The translations under genes were made by a program, and so were the position numbers. From NCBI RefSeq assembly GCF_000427625.1, contig NZ_KE386569.1, positions 1,787,408-1,851,407 of the forward strand: a stretch of 64,000 nucleotides of DNA. The letters are read 5' to 3'. Under the pieces are notes generated by a model. It searched no databases, was not told the origin of the DNA, and was given only the letters and a program-made list of their open reading frames with translations. Source of the DNA: Methylobacter luteus IMV-B-3098 (GTDB lineage Bacteria; Pseudomonadota; Gammaproteobacteria; Methylococcales; Methylomonadaceae). Numbering within the stretch: the stretch's first letter is position 1; each line of letters begins with the position of its first letter. Of this stretch, positions 48,524 through 59,329 are shown piece after piece.

Positions 48524-50235
48524 ACGAGACTGTGAAAGTATTTCCCCACCCAAGCGATTCACCGTTTTCCGACCGCCAATTTTTGGGGATTTGCGGGAAT
48601 TTTCCGTCTGACCGGGCCATTTTTTCCAACCAGAAGTCCCTTTCCGCTCATTTTCTAGGCCAAAGCGGCGTTATTGGCCCCGTTCTCCGTCCGTTGGGCG
48701 CAATAATCCCTGAACTGATCGACGCCAAGCATGTTTAACACCCGCGTGAGGTTGTAGCACAAAACCATCAGGCCGAATTCGCCCCGGCATTTTTCCAGGC
48801 CGCGCACCCAAAAGTGGTGTATCCCGGCACGATGCTTGAGGGGGCCGAACGGGTGTTCGACCAGTTGGCTGCGGGTCTTCATTGCCGTTCCCGCGTTTTT
48901 CATACGCTGCAGGTGCCGTTCGACCACGCCTTCGTGTTCCCAGCGTTCGATCTTTTTATAGCGGCTTTTGGGGCTCAGGCATTGGCTGCGCAGCGGGCAC
49001 GCCTTGCAAGCGGACACCTGGCTTTTGTATGCCTGGATGCGCTTGCCCTCCCGTTCCTGCAAGCCGCCGCAAGGGGCTAACACGTCGCCTTGCGGGCAGC
49101 GGTAGCGGTCCACTTCCGCCTCGTAGTGGAATTGATCGCGGGCGAAGCGCCCGGCCTTGGCCGCGGCTTTTCCCTTATTCGGGACCGGCACATAGATTTC
49201 AAAGTCCTTTTCTTCCGCCTGCCGGGCCTGTTCGCCGCTGAAATAGCCTACGTCGGCCAGACCCGTCAGGTATTCGGAGTGCAGCACTGCTTGCGCTTTT
49301 TCCAGCATCGGCACGAGTTGCCCCGTGTCGTTGCCGTCCTGGGTGACCTCGCTAGCGACTATCAGCTTGTGTTTGGCGTCCACGGCGATCTGCACGTTGT
49401 AACCGGCGGTGACTTTGCCGTGTTTGCTCAACAGGCGGGCATCCGGGTCGACCGTCGAAATTTGGCGGTCCGCCGATTGCTCCAGGCGCTCCCGCAAGGC
49501 CTGTTTTTCAGCTTGCTTCGCCTTAAGCCGGGCGATCTTCTCGCCGAGCGCCCCGTCTTCCACCAGACTCCCAAGTCCCGCCCGGTCATCCGCCGCGTCC
49601 TGTTCGGCCAGCGCACGCTGGTAGTCCTTGATTTTCTTCTCCAGTGCGGCCAATTGGTCATCCAGCTTTTTGGCCGTGTAACTGTGGGCCGTAGCGGTGT
49701 CGCCCTTGAAAAAGCTGCCGTCGACGCCGACCTGTTCACCGCCGTACAGACCGAGTTGCTTGCACAGCAGCATGAAGTCCTTGTTGCTCGCCTTCAGCGC
49801 TGCGCCGTTGTCCTTGCGGAAGTTGGCGATGGTTTTGTAGCACGGGTGCAAACCCTCGATTAGCCACATCACTTCCAGGTTGCGTACTGTCTCGCATTCC
49901 AGACGCCGGCTGGAATGGAGGCGGTTGAGGTAGCCGTAAAGGTACAGCTTCAGCAGTGCGTCCGGCGGGAAGGGCGGTTGCCCCACCTGCCCCCCGGGAC
50001 CGGTGTTTTGAAAGCCGAGGGTCTGCAAGTCCAACGTCTCGACGTAGGCGTCGATGGCCCGGACCGGGTTGCCTTCGGACACGTATTCGTCAAGGCTCGG
50101 CGGCAGGAGCATCATCCGGTGGCGGCATTGGCCGGTTTTGTAGCGGCGTATCATCGTTTCTTTTTTATCAAAGGGATAATGACGTATTATACTTTGCGGC
50201 CTGGACGGAACGGTTGGATTCTTTCACAGTCTCGT
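48524..50235. mobile_element. IS1182-family insertion sequence
   Basis: Bounded by 15-bp inverted repeats ACGAGACTGTGAAAG (48524-48538) and its complement (50221-50235), about 1.71 kb, with one intact transposase on the minus strand. Removing it joins CAGTAGGGC to ACGCATCGCGTACC, recreating a copy of the palindromic repeat also present at 50361-50377. No clear duplication of the target is visible. Confidence 0.88.
48655..50154 (-). CDS. IS1182-family transposase
   Basis: A 499-residue DDE transposase. N-terminal MLLPPSLDEYVSEGNPVRAI is the IS1182/IS5-like DUF772 start. VGVDGSFFKGDTATAHSYTA has the first Asp, GLADVGYFSGEQARQ the second, and the CxxC-rich AYKSQVSACKACPLRSQCL zinc-ribbon-like part lies before the C-terminal Glu region. 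It appears full length and could be active. A coiled-coil insert (KLDDQLAALEKKIKDYQRAL) lies in the middle. Confidence 0.93.
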   Translation of the reverse strand: MIRRYKTGQCRHRMMLLPPSLDEYVSEGNPVRAIDAYVETLDLQTLGFQNTGPGGQVGQPPFPPDALLKLYLYGYLNRLHSSRRLECETVRNLEVMWLIEGLHPCYKTIANFRKDNGAALKASNKDFMLLCKQLGLYGGEQVGVDGSFFKGDTATAHSYTAKKLDDQLAALEKKIKDYQRALAEQDAADDRAGLGSLVEDGALGEKIARLKAKQAEKQALRERLEQSADRQISTVDPDARLLSKHGKVTAGYNVQIAVDAKHKLIVASEVTQDGNDTGQLVPMLEKAQAVLHSEYLTGLADVGYFSGEQARQAEEKDFEIYVPVPNKGKAAAKAGRFARDQFHYEAEVDRYRCPQGDVLAPCGGLQEREGKRIQAYKSQVSACKACPLRSQCLSPKSRYKKIERWEHEGVVERHLQRMKNAGTAMKTRSQLVEHPFGPLKHRAGIHHFWVRGLEKCRGEFGLMVLCYNLTRVLNMLGVDQFRDYCAQRTENGANNAALA

Positions 50236-50360
50236 ACGCATCGCGTACCTTTTCAGAATCACAGCGGTGCTAACCATTTCGAACTCAAAAGCAGATTTAA
50301 AACTTACAGATGATACTAATGTCTTTTATATATTGAATTCGGATTCCTTAGCAACAGTAG

Positions 50361-50377
50361 GGCACGCAATGCGTACC
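50361..50377. repeat. REP-like palindrome copy
   Basis: GGCACGCAATGCGTACC preceded by CAACAGTAG; same layout as the target of the IS1182 element. Confidence 0.55.
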
Positions 50378-50414
50378 TTTTCAGAATCACAGTGAGTCGG
50401 CAAACTTTGAAAAT

Positions 50415-50431
50415 GGTATACGATGCATACC
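50415..50431. repeat. REP-like palindrome variant
   Basis: GGTATACGATGCATACC, a diverged dyad of the same pattern 40 bp upstream of the copper ATPase start. It may also lie in that gene's promoter region. Confidence 0.45.
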
Positions 50432-50472
50432 ATTTTCTACAGAGCTTGATAGCTTGCGACAAGGACATGCCC

Positions 50473-52725
50473 ATGACCAGAATCGACAGCAGCACGACAA
50501 CCTCTTACACCTGCCCCATGCATCCCGAAGTACAGTCGGTGCAGCCGGGGAATTGCCCGAAGTGCGGCATGGCGCTTGAACCTGTCGAGAGTCCTCACCC
50601 CTCGTCCCGCACCGAATGGACCTGCCCGATGCACCCCGAGATCGTCCGCGACGAGCCGGGAAACTGCCCGATCTGCGGCATGGCGCTTGAGCCCAGGACA
50701 GTCGAGGCCGAGCAAGCCGAGCAGAACCCCGAGCTGACGGACATGAGCCGCCGGTTCTGGTTTGCCGCCGCGTTGACCGTACCGCTGGTCATTGTCGCCA
50801 TGGGCGACATGCTGCCCGGCCGGCCCGTCTCACAGCTGTTCTCGATGCGGACCCGCACGCTCATCGAGCTCGCGCTCGCAACGCCTGTCTGCCTGTGGTC
50901 GGCGTGGCCTTTTTACGTCCGCGCCGTACAATCGGTGAAAAACCGCAGCCTCAACATGTTTACACTGATTGGGCTTGGTGTGAGCGTGGCCTATGTCTAC
51001 AGCCTGATCGCCGCCTTATTCCCGGACATTTTTCCCGCCTCGTTCCGCGAGCATGGCGAGGTTGGCGTCTACTTCGAGGCCGCCGCCGTGATCGTAACGC
51101 TTATCCTGCTCGGCCAGGTCATCGAGCTGCGCGCCCGTAGCCGGACCAGCCAGGCCGTCAAGCAATTGCTCGGCATGCAGGCAAAAACGGCGCGACGCCT
51201 GGCCGACGACGGTACCGAGTCAGATGTGCCGTTGGATGCGGTGCAGGTCGGTGACCGGCTGCGTGTGCGGCCGGGCGAAAAAATACCGGTGGATGGCGTC
51301 GTGCTGGAAGGCGCCAGTTCGGTGGATGAATCGATGGTCACCGGTGAGCCGATCCCGGCCGAGAAGCACGAAGGCGACCGCGTCATAGGCTCGACCATCA
51401 ACAGCACCGGCGGTCTGGTCATGCGCGCCGAAAAAGTCGGCGCCGAAACATTGCTGTCGCGCATCGTGGCGATGGTGGCCGAGGCGCAGCGCACCCGCGC
51501 GCCGATTCAGAAGCTGGCCGACGTCATTGCCGGTTATTTCGTTCCCATCGTGATTGTAATCGCGGTTATCACCTTTATCGTCTGGTCCCTGGCCGGGCCC
51601 GAACCGCGCATGGCTTACGCGCTCATCAACGCCATCGCCGTGCTGATCATTGCCTGCCCGTGCGCCCTCGGCCTGGCGACACCCATGTCCATCATGGTGG
51701 CGACGGGCAAGGGCGCCAGCGCCGGCATACTGTTCAGGAATGCCGAAGCCATCGAGTTGATGCGCAAGATCGACATGCTGGTCGTGGACAAGACCGGGAC
51801 GCTGACCGAGGGAAAGCCGAAACTCGTCAGTATCACGACTGCCGATGGCATTGGGGAAAATGATCTCCTGCGCTTCGCTGCGAGCATTGAACGCGGCAGC
51901 GAGCATCCGCTGGCGGAAGCCATAGTAAAAGGCGCTGAACAGCGAGGCGTCGAGCCGGACCGCGCCGAAGATTTCGAGTCCGTTACCGGCCAGGGCGTCA
52001 AGGGTCGTGTTAATGGCCGGGACGTCGCACTCGGCAACCGCGCCCTGATGGACAGCCTGGGCGTCGATCCGGGTCCACTCGCAGCCCGCGCCGAGGAACT
52101 GCGCGGCGATGGCCAGACCGTCATGTTTATTTCGGTCGACGGCAAGCCGGCGGGACTCGTCGGCGTGGCCGATCCGATCAAGGACAGCACGCCCGACGCC
52201 ATCCGGACCCTGCACAACGAGCGCATCCGCATCATGATGCTTACGGGCGACAGCCGGACCACGGCCCAGGCCGTCGCAAGTAAGCTCGGCATCGACGAGG
52301 TCATGGCCGAAATCCTGCCCGACCAGAAGGCCGACATAGTCAAACGCCTGCAAGACGAAGGCCGCATTGTGGCCATGGCCGGCGACGGCATCAACGATGC
52401 GCCGGCACTGGCTCAGGCGCATGTCGGCATCGCGATGGGCACGGGCACGGATGTTGCCATGGAAAGCGCCGGCGTCACGCTCGTGAAAGGCGATCTGCGC
52501 GGCATAGCCCGCGCCTGGCGGCTAAGCCAGCATACGATGGCCAATATCAAACAGAATCTGTTCTTTGCTTTTATTTATAATTTTGCCGGCATTCCGATTG
52601 CCGCCGGCGTCCTGTTTCCGTTCTTCGGGCTGCTGCTCAGCCCGATGATTGCCGCAGCCGCCATGAGCTTCAGCTCAGTATCCGTGATCGGCAACGCCCT
52701 CAGATTGCGTGGCGTGAAATTGTAA
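50473..52725 (+). CDS. Copper-type P1B ATPase with two heavy-metal-binding N-terminal domains
   Basis: A protein of about 750 residues that exports copper or silver ions. N-terminal tandem HMBD repeats ([26 protein letters not shown] and a second TCPMHPE...[10 protein letters not shown] copy) replace the usual HMA domains. Eight membrane helices; actuator [12 protein letters not shown]; ion site CPC in [13 protein letters not shown]; phosphorylation [40 protein letters not shown] and [15 protein letters not shown] in the last helices fit the Cu(I) class P1B-1. ATG 50473 is 7 bp after AAGGA; ATG 50467 and GTG 50392 are alternatives. Confidence 0.9.
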   Translation: MTRIDSSTTTSYTCPMHPEVQSVQPGNCPKCGMALEPVESPHPSSRTEWTCPMHPEIVRDEPGNCPICGMALEPRTVEAEQAEQNPELTDMSRRFWFAAALTVPLVIVAMGDMLPGRPVSQLFSMRTRTLIELALATPVCLWSAWPFYVRAVQSVKNRSLNMFTLIGLGVSVAYVYSLIAALFPDIFPASFREHGEVGVYFEAAAVIVTLILLGQVIELRARSRTSQAVKQLLGMQAKTARRLADDGTESDVPLDAVQVGDRLRVRPGEKIPVDGVVLEGASSVDESMVTGEPIPAEKHEGDRVIGSTINSTGGLVMRAEKVGAETLLSRIVAMVAEAQRTRAPIQKLADVIAGYFVPIVIVIAVITFIVWSLAGPEPRMAYALINAIAVLIIACPCALGLATPMSIMVATGKGASAGILFRNAEAIELMRKIDMLVVDKTGTLTEGKPKLVSITTADGIGENDLLRFAASIERGSEHPLAEAIVKGAEQRGVEPDRAEDFESVTGQGVKGRVNGRDVALGNRALMDSLGVDPGPLAARAEELRGDGQTVMFISVDGKPAGLVGVADPIKDSTPDAIRTLHNERIRIMMLTGDSRTTAQAVASKLGIDEVMAEILPDQKADIVKRLQDEGRIVAMAGDGINDAPALAQAHVGIAMGTGTDVAMESAGVTLVKGDLRGIARAWRLSQHTMANIKQNLFFAFIYNFAGIPIAAGVLFPFFGLLLSPMIAAAAMSFSSVSVIGNALRLRGVKL

Positions 52726-52929
52726 AAAACACCATTCCACTTTCTGCAAGCGCAAGGCATAAGATAGCCATGCGCGTAATTCCGAAAATTAACTGTCAAT
52801 GATAAGTGCCGTATTTTTTATTGAAAAACCTGCCTCAATCTCCTATGCTCAGCGGTAAGGTTTTCATTTGTTATAAAAAATCTTGCTATTCAATTAATCC
52901 TAAATAACTCAAACTATAAAGGGAACTGT

Positions 52930-54495
52930 ATGAAGATCGGTATACCCAAAGAGATCCACGAGGGTGAAAAACGTGTAGCTACAACGCCTGAAGCCGCTGA
53001 AAAAATCATTAAAATGGGCTTCGAAATCTGCCTGGAAAGCGGCGCCGGCGCCGGTGCCGATATTTCTGATGAGGCTTATAAGGAAGTCGGAGTCAAAATT
53101 GTCAAATCGGCGAAGACGCTATGGGATGAAGCCGACATCATCATGAAAGTCAGGCCGCCCGAACGCCATCCTGAACTGGCCATGGATGAGGTTGAACTCC
53201 TGCCCGAAGGCGGTCATTTGATCAGCTTTATCTGGCCTGCGCAAAATGAAGACCTGATGCAAAAACTGGCCGCCAAAGGCGCGACCGTGCTGGCCATGGA
53301 CAGCGTGCCGCGCATATCCAGGGCGCAAAAACTCGATGCGCTCAGTTCCATGGCCAATATCGCCGGCTACAGGGCCGTCATTGAGGCGGCGCAGCATTTC
53401 GGCCGATTCTTTACCGGCCAGATTACCGCCGCCGGCAAAATTCCCCCCGCCAAGGTGCTGGTCATCGGCGCCGGTGTCGCGGGACTCGCCGCCATTGGCG
53501 CGGCCAAGAGCATGGGCGCGATTGTCAGGGCTTTCGACACGCGGCCTGAAGTCAAGGAGCAAATTGAAAGCATGGACGCCGAGTTCCTGATGCTGGATTT
53601 CAAGGAAGAAGGCGCCGGAACCGGCGGCTATGCCAAAACCATGTCCAAGGAATTCATTGAAGCCGAGATGGCGCTATTCGCGCGCCAGGCCATGGAAGTC
53701 GACATCATCATCACAACGGCCCTGATTCCGGGTAAACCCGCGCCCGAACTGATTACCCAAGGCATGGTCAAGTCCATGAAGCCGGGCAGCGTCATCGTCG
53801 ATCTGGCGGCCGAGCAAGGCGGCAATTGCGCTCTGACCGAGAAAGATAAAGTCGTCGTCAGGCACGACGTCACGATTATCGGCTATACCAATCTGCCCAG
53901 CCGTCTGGCCAACCAGTCCAGCCAGCTATATGCCACCAACCTCAGGCATTTCCTGACTGAACTCTGCCCCGAAAAAAACGGCATACTCAACGTCAACATG
54001 GACGATGAAGTGATATGCGGCGCGACGGTCATCAAGGAAGGCAAGATAACCTGGCCGCCACCGCCGCCAAAAATATCGCTCACTCCTCCTCCGCAAACAG
54101 ACGCACCCGCCTATCCAGCCGTCCTGGCACAACAAAAGAAACCAGCCATCCCTGATGCCATCAGGCCCTTTATACCATTAGTTATCGGCGGGCTCGCCCT
54201 GTTTGGTATCGGCTCTGTCGCGCCGGCTTCTTTCATGTCGCACTTTACCGTCTTCGTACTGGCCTGTTTCATCGGCTATCAGGTAATCTGGAATGTGACG
54301 CCGGCGCTGCATACGCCGCTGATGAGCGTAACCAATGCCATCAGCGGCATCATCGTGATCGGCGCGCTGGTGCAGATTTCGGCGCCGGGAAATCTCGCCA
54401 TGATCCTGGCCGGCCTGGCCATACTCATCGCATCCATCAATATTGCCGGCGGCTTTTTAGTCACGCGCCGCATGCTTGAAATGTTCAGAAAATAA
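52930..54495 (+). CDS. pntA: NAD(P) transhydrogenase subunit alpha
   Basis: A 521-residue alpha subunit with domain I (NAD(H)-binding) and the C-terminal membrane part fused, as in E. coli. [51 protein letters not shown] and [10 protein letters not shown] are family hallmarks, followed by a Pro-rich linker (about 375-400) and four membrane helices. With PntB it couples hydride transfer from NADH to NADP+ to proton entry. GGGAACTG precedes the ATG; pntB follows after 10 bp. Confidence 0.96.
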   Translation: MKIGIPKEIHEGEKRVATTPEAAEKIIKMGFEICLESGAGAGADISDEAYKEVGVKIVKSAKTLWDEADIIMKVRPPERHPELAMDEVELLPEGGHLISFIWPAQNEDLMQKLAAKGATVLAMDSVPRISRAQKLDALSSMANIAGYRAVIEAAQHFGRFFTGQITAAGKIPPAKVLVIGAGVAGLAAIGAAKSMGAIVRAFDTRPEVKEQIESMDAEFLMLDFKEEGAGTGGYAKTMSKEFIEAEMALFARQAMEVDIIITTALIPGKPAPELITQGMVKSMKPGSVIVDLAAEQGGNCALTEKDKVVVRHDVTIIGYTNLPSRLANQSSQLYATNLRHFLTELCPEKNGILNVNMDDEVICGATVIKEGKITWPPPPPKISLTPPPQTDAPAYPAVLAQQKKPAIPDAIRPFIPLVIGGLALFGIGSVAPASFMSHFTVFVLACFIGYQVIWNVTPALHTPLMSVTNAISGIIVIGALVQISAPGNLAMILAGLAILIASINIAGGFLVTRRMLEMFRK

Positions 54496-54505
54496 GGGGA
54501 AGAAG

Positions 54506-55900
54506 ATGTCTCAAAGCTTAATTACGATGTCTTATCTGGCCGCCACGATTCTGTTCATTTTGAGCCTGAGCGGCTTAAGCCACCAGGAAACCGCCCGGCG
54601 CGGCAATTATTACGGCATGATCGGCATGGCCATCGCCATCATTGCCACTACTTTAACTTTAAACGGCGCGGTTAATGCCTATGTTGTTTTAATCCTGGCC
54701 TTGCTGATTGGCGGCTCAATCGGCGCCATGGCGGCCTTAAAGGTTGAAATGACGCAAATGCCCGAACTGGTCGCCATCATGCACAGTCTGGTGGGTATGG
54801 CTGCGGTTCTGGTCGGCTACGCCAACTTCATGGATCCCGGCGCCGCTCTCTCGGGTGCCGAGAAAACGATCCATGAATTGGAAATTTACATCGGCATTCT
54901 AATCGGCGCCGTCACGTTCTCCGGCTCGGTGATCGCCTTCGGCAAGCTCAGCGGCAAAATCAACGGCAAGCCGCTCCTGATACCGTTACGGCACTGGTTG
55001 AATCTGGGCCTGTTGATTTTCGTCATCGGTTTGGGCCAGGTGTTTCTTGAACAGACCGAAAGCGGTGGAGGCCTATACCCGTTACTCATCATGACTTTCA
55101 TCGCGCTGATTTTCGGCGTACACATGGTCATGGCCATTGGCGGGGCTGACATGCCTGTCGTCGTGTCGATGCTGAACAGCTATTCCGGTTGGGCCGCCGC
55201 GGCTACGGGATTCATGCTCAGCAATGATCTGCTGATCGTCACCGGCGCCTTGGTCGGCAGCAGCGGCGCCATCCTCAGCTACATCATGTGCCGAGCCATG
55301 AACCGCAATTTTCTCAGCGTCATCGCCGGCGGTTTCGGCACGGGCACGGGCGAGGCGGCCGCCGTTGAAGGCGATGTCTACCCTATCGATGCAGAAGAAA
55401 CCGCGCAATTGTTGCTGGCGGCCAAAAACATCATGATCATCCCCGGTTACGGCATGGCCGTGGCGCAGGCCCAGCATACGGTCAATGACATCACCAAGCT
55501 GCTCCGGGAAAAAGGCAAGAAAGTCCGCTTCGGCATCCATCCGGTGGCAGGGCGCATGCCCGGGCACATGAACGTATTGCTGGCGGAGGCCAAAGTGCCT
55601 TACGACATCGTTTATGAAATGGATGAAATCAACGAGGATTTCCCCAACGTCGATGTCACGATCGTGATCGGCGCCAACGATATCGTGAACCCGTCGGCGC
55701 TCGATGATCCGAATAGTCCGATCGCCGGCATGCCGGTGCTGGAATGCTGGAAAGGCGGCACCACGGTTGCGCTTAAGCGCAGCATGGCATCGGGTTACGC
55801 CGGCGTCGGTAATCCGTTATTCGTACTGGAAAACACGCGTATGCTGTTCGGCGATGCCAACGACACGATGCAGGCGGTGTTGAAGGCATTGCAGGGTTGA
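54506..55900 (+). CDS. pntB: NAD(P) transhydrogenase subunit beta
   Basis: A 464-residue beta subunit: about nine N-terminal membrane helices (including the conserved [20 protein letters not shown]) and the C-terminal NADP(H) domain with [35 protein letters not shown] and [13 protein letters not shown] 54506 follows AAGGGGAAGA; the in-frame codons upstream overlap pntA. Second gene of the operon. Confidence 0.96.
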   Translation: MSQSLITMSYLAATILFILSLSGLSHQETARRGNYYGMIGMAIAIIATTLTLNGAVNAYVVLILALLIGGSIGAMAALKVEMTQMPELVAIMHSLVGMAAVLVGYANFMDPGAALSGAEKTIHELEIYIGILIGAVTFSGSVIAFGKLSGKINGKPLLIPLRHWLNLGLLIFVIGLGQVFLEQTESGGGLYPLLIMTFIALIFGVHMVMAIGGADMPVVVSMLNSYSGWAAAATGFMLSNDLLIVTGALVGSSGAILSYIMCRAMNRNFLSVIAGGFGTGTGEAAAVEGDVYPIDAEETAQLLLAAKNIMIIPGYGMAVAQAQHTVNDITKLLREKGKKVRFGIHPVAGRMPGHMNVLLAEAKVPYDIVYEMDEINEDFPNVDVTIVIGANDIVNPSALDDPNSPIAGMPVLECWKGGTTVALKRSMASGYAGVGNPLFVLENTRMLFGDANDTMQAVLKALQG

Positions 55901-56272
55901 TCAACGTATAAGGCTCAAGGTGAAAGCGGCATTTCTTGGGTCTTATTCCTCACATTTCCGGCCTTTAGTTTGTTCTTCAGTATTCCCCGTCCGCAAGTGC
56001 GGGGAATGCTTTCGACCAGCTCTGCGACCGCTGGGTTATACAGGACAGGTTTTCTTGATTTTATCGGGCGCGGATTCGCCGAGCATCCGCGATGTTCAAT
56101 TGCCTGGTTTTGTCGGTTCATGCGACGGATTATACTTCGCAAACGCATACGACGGCACAGCACGGCCAAACTTCCCATCGGCCTACAAAAACTCAGCGAG
56201 TCTACAATAGAATTTGAATAAATATACCCAAAGCCAAGGCATCAGGGAATAATCCAGTAATTATGCCCTTAC
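55901..56272. other. Gene-free spacer after pntB
   Basis: An open minus-strand frame (55915-56178) contains KPVLYNPAVAELVESIPRT, but it has no ribosome site or known domain and I do not call it. No strong terminator is seen between the convergent pntB and the Crp-type gene. Confidence 0.4.
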
Positions 56273-56944
56273 CTATTGATTAATTAGTTCCGCTAGCCTA
56301 GAAGGGTCATTAATCACTATTTGGTTACGACTGGTCTTAATGTACTTTTTCGATACCATCTGTCCCAAGACTCGAGCGATTACCTCGCGTGTAGTACCAA
56401 GGTGCGAAGCTATTTCCTGTTGCGTCATTTGAATCTTGGCATCTGCAGAACTGCGAAGTAGCAAAAAACTTGCGAGGCGTTTCTCTAAATTGTATGAATG
56501 CACTTCCTCGAGTTCTGCCATCAAACGAAAAACGATGGTGGAAAATGCCTGGACGGTCATGTTACGCACTGCTGGCTCAGATTCAAACAATATTCGATAT
56601 AGCGGGCCAGGGATAACTGCAACGCTAGTGTTGGGCTTTGCCTCAACCCACGCAGGGTACAACAGTTCATTAAAGATGCAATTCAGTGCGAGAACGCAAG
56701 TTTCACCGGGATTGATTAAATATAGCGTTGCTTCTTTTCCGCTGGGTGTTAGCGTAAAAACCCTGAGTTGCCCTCCCACTACAACATAGGCGCCTGATAC
56801 CCGCTGACTTTTTATAAGCACCGTAGTCTTCTTGGAGTAATTGACGTAATGAAGTCCACGGCCTAACAATGACTTGCTGATATTCGATAAGTTATCAAAT
56901 GGCTTAAAGTTTTCAAGCTCAGCAGTGGACTTCGTATTTTCCAA
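56273..56944 (-). CDS. Crp/Fnr-family transcription regulator
   Basis: A 223-residue regulator with a cyclic-nucleotide-type sensor barrel (GGQLRVFTLTPSGKEATLYLINPGETCVLALNC) and a C-terminal HTH (MTQQEIASHLGTTREVIARVLGQM). The Fnr-type N-terminal four-cysteine cluster is missing and the cAMP contacts are not conserved, so the signal is unknown. The frame opens with TTG 56944 after AAGGGGA. It follows the DUF4142 gene by 15 bp and is likely co-transcribed with it. Confidence 0.88.
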   Translation of the reverse strand: MENTKSTAELENFKPFDNLSNISKSLLGRGLHYVNYSKKTTVLIKSQRVSGAYVVVGGQLRVFTLTPSGKEATLYLINPGETCVLALNCIFNELLYPAWVEAKPNTSVAVIPGPLYRILFESEPAVRNMTVQAFSTIVFRLMAELEEVHSYNLEKRLASFLLLRSSADAKIQMTQQEIASHLGTTREVIARVLGQMVSKKYIKTSRNQIVINDPSRLAELINQ

Positions 56945-56959
56945 AAATATCCCCTTTGC

Positions 56960-57496
56960 TTAATAGGTTACGCCCAGCTTTTTAGCCACGGCCTTGGTCT
57001 CGGTAAGGTGTTGCTCGAACCCAGGCAAAACCTTTTTAACAAGAGCGCTGAATTCGGCATTGCTAATTGCTGGTAGCAGCGTTCCCTTAACAGCATCAAT
57101 GACAGATTGGTGAAAAGCAATTTCATGTTGCAAGTACGCTTCATCAAACTCAGAACCCGATTTTGATTGTAGTAATGCAACTGTCTTTGCATGATCTGAT
57201 GCACTCGCGTCGTTGTCAGGTGGAATGGGAACAATATTCAGCTTCTTGGCAAGATCTCGTCCCATTTGTTGTACAGCTATATGATCTGTCGCCACCATTT
57301 TACCAAGATCACGAATTTCTTTTGAGTGTCCGTACTTCACACCAAGCCACCCCGTGGATATATCTACAGCGTTGGCTTGATCGAAGATAGCAAGAATCGT
57401 GGCATCGTCTAGTTTTCCACTTGCGACCGCGTTGCTACTCGAAAATACGATCAAGGCAGCGAAACCCGCCACAATTAGTGAATGATTAAGTTTCAT
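56960..57496 (-). CDS. Secreted DUF4142 protein
   Basis: A 178-residue protein with a signal peptide (MKLNHSLIVAGFAALIVFSS, cleavage near AVASG) and a four-helix, ferritin-like DUF4142 domain: GVKYGHSKEIRDLGKMVATD, FDEAYLQHEIAFHQSVID. Family members are periplasmic or outer-membrane proteins of unknown role, sometimes stress related. ATG 57496 follows AGGAG. First gene of a two-gene unit with the Crp-type regulator. Confidence 0.87.
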   Translation of the reverse strand: MKLNHSLIVAGFAALIVFSSSNAVASGKLDDATILAIFDQANAVDISTGWLGVKYGHSKEIRDLGKMVATDHIAVQQMGRDLAKKLNIVPIPPDNDASASDHAKTVALLQSKSGSEFDEAYLQHEIAFHQSVIDAVKGTLLPAISNAEFSALVKKVLPGFEQHLTETKAVAKKLGVTY

Positions 57497-57599
57497 AGAT
57501 TAACTCCTATTTATGTACGCTACGAACATGTAGCAGTCAAAATAATAGAGAGAATCAAACCTTTTATCTGTAGCAAATGTTACAGAGTAAAGCCTCCTG

Positions 57600-58460
57600 C
57601 CTAATCGGGATAGGAAGAAGCCTCGCGGCTCCTCCCTCCCACACCACCGGGCATACGAATCACGTACGGTTTGATGATTCCTATCTGCCGCCCCGCCAAG
57701 GCGGTCAGCTCCATTTGTGCAAATACCTTCGCTGGCAACGCCAGCGATAACGCCGGGGTCTTCGACAATCGCCACGGGCCGTGTGCGCTTTTGCTGGTGT
57801 TTCACGCTTCTCGCACGGATACACCGCGTTTGCGTAGTTCCCGATAGCCCGATTTTCCCCATTGTTTCCAGATATAACAGCGTAGCTTCCGTCGTATCCA
57901 TTTGTCGATGTCGCGCAACGGGCTCATTATTTCGATGATATCAAAGTCAGCTTTCCATCCAAGCAGGGCTTTTCTTAATTCTGCGATAATCTGTTCCAAA
58001 CGGCGGCCTCTCGTACGACGGGTCAGTTCGCGAATACGGTCTTTAAGTTTTATTAAGGCTTTGTCGGCTGCTTTCAGTTTACTCCCGTTGCGACTGACGG
58101 TGAAGCCCAAAAACTTTCGGTTATCGGGACGATCCACCGTGCTTTTGAGCGGATTGACTGTGAGCTTCAGCCTGTCACTCAGCCAGTGTGTTACGCTTGC
58201 CATCACCCATTCCCCCGCACGTTTGCTTTTAACGACGATATTGCAGTCGTCAGCATAGCGAGCAAAGCGGTGGCCGCGCTTGTGCAGTTCCCAATCCAGT
58301 TCATTCAATACGATGTTGGATAATAGCGGCGACAGTGGACCACCTTGCGGAACTCCCATTGTGTATAGCGGAAGGGCGTCTCCTGTTTCCGACCCGTTTA
58401 ACAAGGTATGACTCAAAACTTGATGTAAGTCTGCAAACAAAGGAGTGCAACTTGGCATCA
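57600..58460 (-). pseudogene. 5'-truncated group II intron reverse transcriptase/maturase
   Basis: The readable part begins before MGVPQGGPLSPLLSNIVLNE and holds the RT catalytic FARYADDCNIVV, the thumb/maturase part (KFLGFTVSRNGSKLKAADK) and YIWKQWGKSGYRELRKRGVS. A TGA at 57802-57804 stands where a Trp is usual; in frame after it NTSKSAHGPWRLSKTPALSL continues the maturase tail. The N-terminal RT blocks are missing. DNA downstream contains GAGCCGCGAGGCTT, which may be part of the intron's 3' structure. It lies close to an attC cluster, which would suit a group IIC-attC intron, but the class is not proven. Confidence 0.8.
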
Positions 58461-58609
58461 TTTATTTTCTGTTTTTCGATTGGAACATCGTTTAACTCTT
58501 TATACGCCTCTTCTTCAGACAGCCAATGATCGTAAACAGCTATAGCTACTTGTTGGTAGCCGTCCGTACTTTCATTAGAGGCGATAGTGGCTAAGCCAGG
58601 AAAACACTT

Positions 58610-59178
58610 AATAACCACCCGCCCAAGCGGGTGGGTTCGCATAACGGACTGAAAGTCCGGATACGCGTCGACTAAACGATGCGTCTTAATCCGGCTCCAT
58701 TTTAAAATTATCATTTGGATTAGGCTCTAAGTGATGCTCCAAATATTGTTTGATCATGTCATCCGTCATCTGGCCAACGGTGGCGCAAAAATAGCCGCGC
58801 GCCTAAAAATGTTTTCCCCAATACCGCTTTTTCAAGTGAGGAAACTCCTCAAACAGACAGCTCGAAGTCCGTCCCTTGATTCTCCTCATGATTTCGCTTG
58901 GCGCCATATTCGGCGATGCACTCACCAAAATAGGGATATGATCTTTACTGACCACGCCTTTTATAATCCGTATCTCAAACGCTTCGCACGTCTGCCTCAC
59001 CAAATCTCTTACTCGTTCAGCTATTTCACCACTCAGCACCTGGTAACGATATTGGGTTACCCAAACAAAATGGTATTCAATTGGGTAAACCGTATGACTG
59101 CCGTATCTATAGTCCATTGCCACCTCCTTGGCCGAATTATCGCCGCTAAAGCTGACCGGCTAAAGCCGGTGGTTTAAA
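58610..59178. mobile_element. Degenerate IS200-type element
   Basis: A single-gene IS200/IS605-type unit bounded by subterminal hairpins: CCACCCGC/GCGGGTGG at about 58616-58635 (right end) and ACCGGC-TAAA-GCCGGT at 59155-59170 (left end). Such hairpins are what TnpA recognises. The transposase is dead (see tnpA). Confidence 0.72.
58686..59123 (-). pseudogene. tnpA: IS200-family TnpA with nonsense codon and broken HUH motif
   Basis: YPIEYHFVWVTQYRYQVL and RRIKGRTSSCLFEEFPHLKKRYWG are typical. The metal-binding HUH motif reads KDHIPILVS instead of KDHVHLLVS, so the second His is Pro. A TAG at 58803-58805 then precedes ARGYFCATVGQMTDDMIKQY, which holds the presumed catalytic Tyr. The frame ends at TAA 58686-58688. 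Confidence 0.82.
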
Positions 59179-59262
59179 CCTTATGATGGAAAATTAATCA
59201 GGTTAGCCTGAGTTTTCCTATCTAGGTTTTGAAATCGACGATTAGTCACGGGAATCTCTTAT

Positions 59263-59326
59263 GCTCTAACGTGGATCTAAAGGGCGGGCGCGATAGCGAC
59301 CGTCCCGCTTTAGCGAAATGTTATGC
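59263..59326 (-). repeat. attC-like recombination site 1
   Basis: Minus strand begins GCATAAC and ends CGTTAGAGC, with imperfect inverted arms CTAAAG and CGGGC/GCCCG and an extrahelical base, as in integron attC sites. It follows the GFA-like gene. Confidence 0.68.
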
Positions 59327-59329
59327 GCA

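Noticed and set aside
51220..52422. 400-codon open frame antisense to the copper ATPase
   Set aside because: Shadow of a strongly conserved gene; composition is not protein-like.
55915..56178. 87-codon minus-strand ORF after pntB
   Set aside because: No ribosome site, no known domain; spacer DNA between convergent genes.
57500..57901. Open frame MDTTEATLLYLETMGKI over the RT tail
   Set aside because: Alternative frame of the maturase C-terminus; the true frame gives the conserved SAHGPWRLSKTPAL.
58301..58714. 137-codon minus-strand frame spanning the IS200 end and the RT fragment
   Set aside because: Chimeric: its start lies in the IS200 tail, its end is the RT gene in the wrong frame; only the middle may derive from a host gene.
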